From assembly GCA_023334545.1 (NCBI GenBank), contig JAADVB010000110.1, positions 1-56,880 on the forward strand: a stretch of DNA of 56,880 bases. The letters are read 5' to 3'. The stretch is from Salisapilia sapeloensis. Its lineage: Eukaryota > Oomycota > Peronosporomycetes > Peronosporales > Salisapiliaceae. Below are positions 51,129 to 56,880 of the stretch, piece by piece. The notes beneath the pieces are model-generated. The model searched no databases. It was not told the origin of the DNA and saw nothing but the letters and a program-made list of their open reading frames with translations. Numbering within the stretch: the stretch's first letter is position 1; the number at the start of each line of letters is the position of its first letter. Both the position numbers and the translations under genes were made by a program.

Positions 51129-51401
51129 TCACGCAAGGTTTATTCCGTCGGTGACGAGGATACTGGAGGTGCAGAAACAGGATACGCGTTCACCATCCAC
51201 ATCGATCTCCTACTTGCTCGTCAGCACGAAGGTACGGCAGCCGACAAGGTAGCATGCAGCGTGTAAAAGTTCTTGCTCCACTTCGTTCAATAAAGTCACT
51301 TGGTACCGAAGATGGATGACTTGGCATCAGCCACTTGAAGGCATTGGATGACTGGCGTTTACGTCAAACAAAACAGTGCTAGCTGACTGATTGCTATCCA
51401 T
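51129..51401 (-). CDS. Small spliced gene candidate, 62 aa, unknown
   Basis: Model: 51401-51353, 51319-51214, 51162-51129, introns 33 and 51 nt, both GT-AG, in frame to a TGA at 51129-51131. The central helix IHLRYQVTLLNEVEQELLHAACYLVGC is coding-like and amphipathic; no family recognised. The second intron is good; the first is short with a weak donor (GTCATC), so the 5' exon may be wrong. It lies just downstream of the sulfurtransferase gene on the same strand. Confidence 0.38.
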
Positions 51402-51531
51402 CTGCTATGCACAACCCGTAAGACATGCGAACGAAATGATCACGATTTATAGTGCAGATGCGGTCGTATTCAAGAGCTGGGAGATGGGATTCATGCTGAC
51501 TTGTCTAGCTAGATGGGACACTTTGTCTTGC

Positions 51532-52655
51532 TCACTTCTCCACGGCCGTGTCGTCACGATTGAGGTACTCGATCATCGAGCCCTCATACACACGCACGTC
51601 TTGGAAACCGAGCAGTTCTTCCAAGACGAAAGCCGTGTGGGCTGCACGAATAGCACGTTGGCAGTACGTGACGACTGGTTTGTCTTTTTCTAGCCCTAGC
51701 TCCTCCACGAGCCTTGTCTGTAGTTCAGACGTGTCCTTGAAGACACCAAGATTGGCAACATCCAGAGCTTCCGTCCATTCATAGTGGATCGCACGTGGGA
51801 CGTGGCCAGCATGTTTATTATACGCTGCACTGCCATTGTATTCACCTTCCGATCGAGTGTCTACGATTTGCCAATTTTCGTCCTCGATTGCTTCCTTTAG
51901 ACCATCGAGATCCATGACAAGGTCCTTGCCTTCGTGAGGACTGGACGTGGGTGAGTGTGAGCGTTTAGATTAGAGCATGTGAGGGTCTGTACCTCCAGAT
52001 GGGGTCTGCAGATGCTGGGAAGGACTCGCTTTCCGACGACACGTCGTTTGTGTCGGCCATCCACTTGTTCCATCCACCATCCAAGATCTTTGATATGCAG
52101 ATTATGAGCGTAATGTCCATGTAGGAATGGAAGAGAAAGATACTTTGAGCTGCTCTTTCGGGAATCCAAAGTAGCGGAAGACCCACCATGCTCGTGCTGC
52201 TTTCTAATCGACCAGTCTAGTGTGAATGCATTTCATGTGCATTGGAAGGATGTGCGCATACCACTCCGAAAGCGTCGTCGTAGAAGACCAGCGTATGACG
52301 TGGATTCAGTCGGAGCTCGTCGACATACTCTTGGAAATGCTCCTTTTTCATGATCGATGTCCCTGGTGGATCCTGATCCTATGTATTCTAGGATTAAACC
52401 TTATTGCATACATCTGTGATGATACATGCGATCTACTTTAAGTCCAGTAGCACCAACATCGAGCGAAAGAGCTGTTGGAATATGGCCTTCCAAGAAACTA
52501 TCTTCTTGCTTACAGTCCACTGGGATGATATTGTCAGCATTCGAAGAGATCTTGTCCTGCAGCCACGTGCTATCCACGAGAGAGGAGAAGGCTCTTGCAG
52601 TGCTCTTAGCACCAAGTCCCGTAGAGCGATGAAGGCGTAGCATACTGTTTAACAT
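51532..52655 (-). CDS. Two-domain sulfurtransferase (rhodanese/3-mercaptopyruvate type)
   Basis: Five exons: 52655-52412, 52362-52262, 52203-52144, 52087-51993, 51940-51532; introns 49, 58, 56 and 52 nt; joined 302 aa. The first 30 residues (MLNSMLRLHRSTGLGAKSTARAFSS) look like a mitochondrial presequence. The N-terminal rhodanese domain has EGHIPTALSLD, TLVFYDDAFG and ARAWWVFRYFGF; the linker LDGGWNKW leads to the C-terminal domain with VDTRSEGEYNG and the active-site cysteine C260 in VTYCQRAIRAAHTAFVL. The loop CQRAIR matches neither the classic TST (CRKGVT) nor MST (CGSGVT) loops, so the donor is open. Likely role: sulfur transfer, cyanide or sulfide handling in mitochondria. The next Met (52643) is an alternative start. 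Confidence 0.9.
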
Positions 52656-52818
52656 GTATCTCAAATCGATTCGATTGATGTATGCTTGGGCTGCTATCCA
52701 TCAATCATATCTATTGACACACTCTTTACAGTCGTACTCTGAACCTTTGTATCTTTTTAAGTAGAGTATTACTGTTGATAGACTGTACCAATAACAACAC
52801 GTAACTCTTTGACAGACA

Positions 52819-54972
52819 ATGCCACTTCGGAAGACGATGGAGACGTCTCACTTCATCCGTGCGCAGGAGCTTACTGAGCCGGATGCACCACCTTCATCGG
52901 ACTACATGAATGCTAGCCACAGCCTACGTCAATTAGCTAGTCGCCGTAAAGGTCTGTCGAATGGCTGGGGCAACAACAATTGCTTCCTAAACGTGATCTT
53001 ACAGTCGCTCTGGCATCTCCGTTCCTGTCGTACACTCATTACATCCGGCGACCATGCGCTCCATCATTTGAACGAAAGAAAGAAACATACTGACAAGCCT
53101 TGCTTGTTGTGTGAATTGGAGCAATTGTTCGTCCTGTACCAATTCGCGGAAGAACCGGTCTTGGACGTCGAAAGCGTCCGATTAGCTCTTAGCGACGTAT
53201 TCGATCTTGGAGATATGAACGATGCTACAGAAGCATTGGAAGCAATTCTTGATGCTTTACATGCCGATACATTTGACAGGATGCAGTATCTTCGAATGAA
53301 AGATCAGACACAGGATACGGATATGGCGAATGGACAGGCAGAAGATATCGTATGTGAACCTCAGTGTCTCGCACATCTGCTGTTTCAGATGAATCTGATG
53401 GAACTAAGTGTCTGTATCCACTGTGGAAATACGGGCGAGCCATTGATGAATACAGATTTTCTCTATCGAGTCTACGCACAAGAGATCCTCAGTATCGCTT
53501 CTGAGTTGCAAGAGAAGGATGGAGACGTGACGTGGGAACGTATTCTACAGACAGAAGCACAAGGTTTATCGACTATAAACGGAGCCATGACGACGACGTG
53601 TGAACGTTGTGAAGAGAAGAAGATGCAACGAGGCAAGTGGATCCTGACACTGCCCATGGTCTTTGCCGTAAGCGTCATCTGGTCGAGCGATATGGTGAAT
53701 AAGCGCGAGATTACGCACCTCATGGACCTCTTGACGACACAGACGAACGGTGTGAAGAAAGAGGACAAGCAGCAATTGGATTTACGCAAAGTGTTTCGTG
53801 TCCACGAGGACGAGCGGGAGACGCAGCAGAGTGTCTTCCCAGACTATACGTTCCGAGGTCTTGTCTGTTACTACGGTAGGCACTACGTCGGATTCTTTGC
53901 AAGTCACGATGAGAATGGTGGGGAAGAATGGTTTCTCTTTGACGACACGCGTGTAAAGAAGATTGGAGAGTGGTCTCAAGTCCGATTACGTGTGGAACGA
54001 GGAGGCTATCAGCCGACTCTTCTCTTCTACGAACGTAATGACATTCGTAAGAGTGAATTGGAACGAACGGCTCGTGACATTCATACGTGGTGGCAAGAGT
54101 CAAGTGAGACGAAAGAGATGGAGGATCTAGAAGATCCTGGTGTCTTGGTCGAACCTCCGAAAGTGCTGTCGAATGAAAAGAAAAAGGTACCAACAAGTCC
54201 TATCGCTACAGACACGAATGAATGGCAAGAACAAGAGAGTATCTATTCGATGATGCATGAAAAGGCACAGGATACCTTGTCGAAACTCAATGGCATTCTC
54301 TTCCGAACGGAAGATTCGAATGATACGTCGTCCTTTGATTATCTCCAAGCCAGTGTCGATATGCGTCGGACGATGAGTCAATCGATGCGGAAGAAGTCGA
54401 GTAAACGCGAGTACAGTTTCCATCGAAAACAAGTGGAAGAGTTGGATCCGATTGATACGGATGAGATCTTCCAAGACGTTGTCGATACGAATCTAAAGGA
54501 TGAAGAAGCGTATCATAAGCCCATAGGATCTACAGATACGAGTATGATGCAGTCGATGCGTGTGATAGCCAAGCAGCATGATCCGATCGAAACGTTTGAC
54601 GTCGAGTTGGACGTATCGGACGGAGGACTCGGTCTCGTCTTGGAAGATGAAAGTGTCCAAGTGAAAGGGAAGGACGTAAGGAAGATTGTTGTCCATGGGT
54701 TTGAACCGAATGGAGCGGGGAAAAAGCTCCCGGCGGAAGCGAGTGGACGTATACAAGTAGGCGACTGGGTTGCGAGTGTGAATGGGAAGATAGTAAATCA
54801 GTCGTCGACTGTGGATGTGATGGAGATGCTCGTGACGAGTGAGACGATGGTGCGACTGGGGATCGAAAGACGGTATCCTTGGGCATGTCCTGCCTGCACA
54901 CTAGTGAATGCTGCGGACAAGATGGTGTGTGAAGCATGTGAGCATGCACGAGCGTTGGAAGTATCCTTTTGA
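52819..54972 (+). CDS. USP-family deubiquitinase-like protein with PDZ and RanBP2 zinc finger
   Basis: Intronless, 717 aa. The USP domain (about 45-420) starts GLSNGWGNNNCFLNVILQSLWH with catalytic C55 and has the His box CYYGRHYVGFF (H355), then DDTRVKKIG. The C-terminal box and the DATEALEAILDALH helix resemble the USP53/USP54 branch, often reported as poorly active in animals. Zinc-type Cys pairs CIHCG and CERC are kept. A charged linker (about 420-590) is followed by a PDZ domain (about 595-685; GGLGLVLEDE, VGDWVASVNGKIV) and a RanBP2-type zinc finger (WACPACTLVNAADKMVCEACEHAR) at the end, which often binds ubiquitin. The zinc finger would bring the enzyme to ubiquitin chains, the PDZ to a partner tail. 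Confidence 0.88.
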   Translation: MPLRKTMETSHFIRAQELTEPDAPPSSDYMNASHSLRQLASRRKGLSNGWGNNNCFLNVILQSLWHLRSCRTLITSGDHALHHLNERKKHTDKPCLLCELEQLFVLYQFAEEPVLDVESVRLALSDVFDLGDMNDATEALEAILDALHADTFDRMQYLRMKDQTQDTDMANGQAEDIVCEPQCLAHLLFQMNLMELSVCIHCGNTGEPLMNTDFLYRVYAQEILSIASELQEKDGDVTWERILQTEAQGLSTINGAMTTTCERCEEKKMQRGKWILTLPMVFAVSVIWSSDMVNKREITHLMDLLTTQTNGVKKEDKQQLDLRKVFRVHEDERETQQSVFPDYTFRGLVCYYGRHYVGFFASHDENGGEEWFLFDDTRVKKIGEWSQVRLRVERGGYQPTLLFYERNDIRKSELERTARDIHTWWQESSETKEMEDLEDPGVLVEPPKVLSNEKKKVPTSPIATDTNEWQEQESIYSMMHEKAQDTLSKLNGILFRTEDSNDTSSFDYLQASVDMRRTMSQSMRKKSSKREYSFHRKQVEELDPIDTDEIFQDVVDTNLKDEEAYHKPIGSTDTSMMQSMRVIAKQHDPIETFDVELDVSDGGLGLVLEDESVQVKGKDVRKIVVHGFEPNGAGKKLPAEASGRIQVGDWVASVNGKIVNQSSTVDVMEMLVTSETMVRLGIERRYPWACPACTLVNAADKMVCEACEHARALEVSF

Positions 54973-55059
54973 ACTTTGTAACGAATATATTTGAATGCTT
55001 TCGATTACTTTTACGTTTTATAAAAAAAGTTATTTATAAGTATCACATAAGAAGACGAG

Positions 55060-56397
55060 ATGGGGGATGAAGTGGATAAGCATGTCATGCGCAAGTATGA
55101 GCTCTTGCAAAAGCTTGGCAAGGGAGTATGTTGCTTAGAAGTATGTAGATGGAGAGAAGACTAAGTTTTGAATAGGCGTATGGGATTGTCTGGAAAGCGG
55201 TGGAGAAGAGTTCGAGACAAGTTGTTGCTTTGAAAAAGTGTTTTGATGCTTTCCGTAATTCGACGGATGCACAACGCACGTTTCGTGAAGTTATGTACTT
55301 GCAGGAACTTGGCAGTCATGCACATATTATTCGGCTTTTGAATGTTATTAAAGCAGATAATGATCGAGATATATACCTCGTCTTTGACTTTATGGGTAAA
55401 ATCGATGCGCATACTAGTAACAAATAGTGTCGTCATGCTTTGCGATGTTTAGAAACGGACTTGCATGCTGTCATACGTGCGAATATACTGGAAGAGATAC
55501 ACAAGAAGTATGTCACGTATCAGTTACTCAAGGCACTCAAGTACCTTCACTCGGCCGAACTACTGCATCGAGACATTAAGCCTAGCAATCTCTTACTTAA
55601 TGCAGACTGCCACACAAAGCTGTGTGACTTTGGACTATGTCGGTCCGTCGCGGATGCTGCAGAAGGTTCCTCGAATCTCCTAACTGACTATGTAGCAACA
55701 CGATGGTACCGAGCACCAGAGATCCTACTTGGTACATCAAATGAACTTTACAATCTCTATTTATTTTGTCACTCATATCATTTGCGATATACAGGAGCTA
55801 CGTCGTATACGAAGGCTGTGGATATGTGGGCTGTAGGATGTATAGTCGGAGAGATGACAATGGGAAGACCAGTCTTTCCAGGCACTTCGACAATGAACCA
55901 ACTAGAACGTATTTTGGAGGTTACTGGTATGCCGACTCGGGATGAAATAGACCAAACGAGCTCTCAATTCGCGGCAACCATGCTGGATTCGTTGACGAAT
56001 ATTGGTAGTAAGCCGAAGGACTTGAAGGATGTATTTCCAAAGGCACCACCGGAAGCCATTGATCTGATCAAGCAGTGCTTTTACGTAAGTCTTTTTCTCA
56101 TTAGCTACTTATAGAAGTTGTGTACTGATATCGTCAGGTCAGTTCAACCCATCGAAGCGTATCACGGTCGAAGATGCACTCCAGCATCCTTACGTCGCAG
56201 AGTTTCACAACATTAACGACGAACCGAAAGCTCCAGCTCCAATCCAGATCGTCGTTGATGACAATACAAAGTACTCTGCTGCGGACTATCGAGAACGATT
56301 GTACCGAGAGATCATCAAGAAGAAGAAAGAGGTTCGACGTCGGACTGTTGGTGCTTCAAAAGGAATGGAGGGAAATAGCGCTGCAGAAGAGAAATAA
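55060..56397 (+). CDS. MAP kinase, MAPK15/ERK7-8 type
   Basis: Five exons: 55060-55125, 55176-55395, 55453-55731, 55795-56084, 56143-56397; introns 50, 57, 63 and 58 nt; joined 369 aa. Kinase motifs: [53 protein letters not shown] and activation loop [17 protein letters not shown], where the MAPK TxY reads [12 protein letters not shown] and [17 protein letters not shown] close the domain. [13 protein letters not shown] together with [11 protein letters not shown] is typical of ERK7/8 rather than ERK1/2. Animal members autophosphorylate and act in cilium and centriole biology. The C-terminal tail after the domain is short (about 50 residues). Confidence 0.9.
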
Positions 56398-56552
56398 ATA
56401 CCACCAATACTCGCTCCATCGAACAGTACGGATAGAAACATGACCATTGTCAAAAAGGAAATTCAATTTAAAAGCTAACTCTTTGCATAAATCTTGATCT
56501 CCGACACGAATGTGTACATGGTTTCCGGCGGAGATTGGCAAGTCAGCCCATC
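56398..56552. other. Convergent spacer
   Basis: 155 nt between the kinase gene and the minus-strand gene at the window end; nothing recognised. Confidence 0.5.
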
Positions 56553-56880
56553 TTAAACAATAGGCACACATCCGGTGTTCAGGACACAGGCTTCGTTGAA
56601 GCCGCAGCACATCGCTTGCCCGACCGCGAACTCACACGGTCGATGTCCTCCTCGGACATGGGCGCAGACGGTGTCTCCTGCACTCAGCCGTCCTTCCTCC
56701 GTGTCGGAAAAGCGAATGACACGACGGTCCGGAAGCTTTGTCAACGGACGCTTCTCCGGCGTCGACGACTTGAATGACGTCGGAGTCGCCGAACCGCTCG
56801 ATGCGCGCGTCACCTCCGGCGTAGAAGCGTCGTCGCTGTCGTTCTCGTCCTCTGCGTTCGCCTCCACGAGCGGATCGATG
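56553..56880 (-). CDS. 3' part of an unknown gene, cut by window end
   Basis: The frame is open from the window edge and has no ATG in the window. The visible part (about 109 codons) is acidic and Ser/Thr/Pro-rich, then LTKLPDRRVIRFSDTEEGRLSAGD and a Cys-rich end (HRPCEFAVGQAMCCGFNEACVL), stopping at 56553. An alternative uses an acceptor at GTGCAG (about 56681) and reads MSEEDIDRVSSRSG... to a TGA near 56598. The true 3' exon is therefore undecided. No family recognised. Confidence 0.5.
   Translation of the reverse strand, partial: IDPLVEANAEDENDSDDASTPEVTRASSGSATPTSFKSSTPEKRPLTKLPDRRVIRFSDTEEGRLSAGDTVCAHVRGGHRPCEFAVGQAMCCGFNEACVLNTGCVPIV

Noticed and set aside
51136-51267. Plus-strand frame reading VYSVGDEDTGG...
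   Set aside because: Antisense to the spliced minus-strand candidate, no ATG, and preceded closely by a stop. Kept as uncertain only.
1-56880. CRISPR arrays, prokaryotic operons, insertion sequences, attachment sites
   Set aside because: The window is eukaryotic: spliceosomal introns, chromatin, kinesin and APC/C genes. No spaced direct repeats or terminal inverted repeats were noticed.
1-56880. RXLR, CRN or other classical oomycete effectors
   Set aside because: Neither secreted protein shows RXLR-EER or LFLAK motifs; the only effector-like candidate is the eroded CAP protein.

Overview
The window is nuclear DNA of a eukaryote, most likely an oomycete with a compact genome. Genes lie a few hundred bases apart or less on both strands. 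Most are intronless; where introns occur they are GT-AG and mostly 44-65 nt, with a few shorter or longer. Two genes for secreted proteins are preceded by sequences that look like the oomycete Inr+FPR core promoter (about 4389-4406 and 10813-10837). Moderate GC, the oomycete-style WRKY19-like CHGGG repeats and the absence of RXLR-type effectors would fit an Albugo-like species. That genus call is an inference and no search was run.

Layout. 1-2176: no convincing gene, two weak candidates. 2177-12407: Golgi-type glycosyltransferase, secreted CAP protein, ISWI-type remodeller with an HMG box at each end (minus strand), a five-exon two-pass membrane protein with a Cys-rich and a LEA2-like lumenal part, a degenerate secreted CAP relative, and a multipass membrane protein. 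12661-25193: a small spliced gene, a NADAR protein, an unknown coiled-coil protein, an EZH-type histone methyltransferase, ornithine decarboxylase with a presequence, a CHGGG-repeat/HMA-like protein, and a CCDC112-like protein. 25448-37148: a multidomain peptide:N-glycanase, a double cyclic-nucleotide-binding protein, a bZIP factor, a DIS3L2-like exonuclease and TFIIF-alpha. 37222-49219: an unknown cytoplasmic protein, a kinesin-3, a five-exon Tctex1 dynein light chain, an unknown spliced gene, APC7, and a small five-exon candidate. 49376-56880: an unknown zinc-binding-like protein, an unresolved stretch, a small spliced candidate, a two-domain sulfurtransferase, a USP-PDZ-RanBP2 protein, a MAPK15/ERK7-type kinase, and a gene cut off by the window end.

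The genes do not form one pathway. Three themes recur: chromatin and transcription (ISWI, EZH, TFIIF-alpha, bZIP), ubiquitin and protein turnover (PNGase, APC7, USP), and microtubule or ciliary functions (kinesin-3, Tctex1, CCDC112-like, MAPK15). The last would suit an organism with flagellate zoospores. Several genes (Tctex1, sulfurtransferase, MAPK15, APC7, the PSI/LEA2 protein) were rebuilt by joining short exons. Each joined model keeps frame to a single terminal stop, but no model has transcript support.
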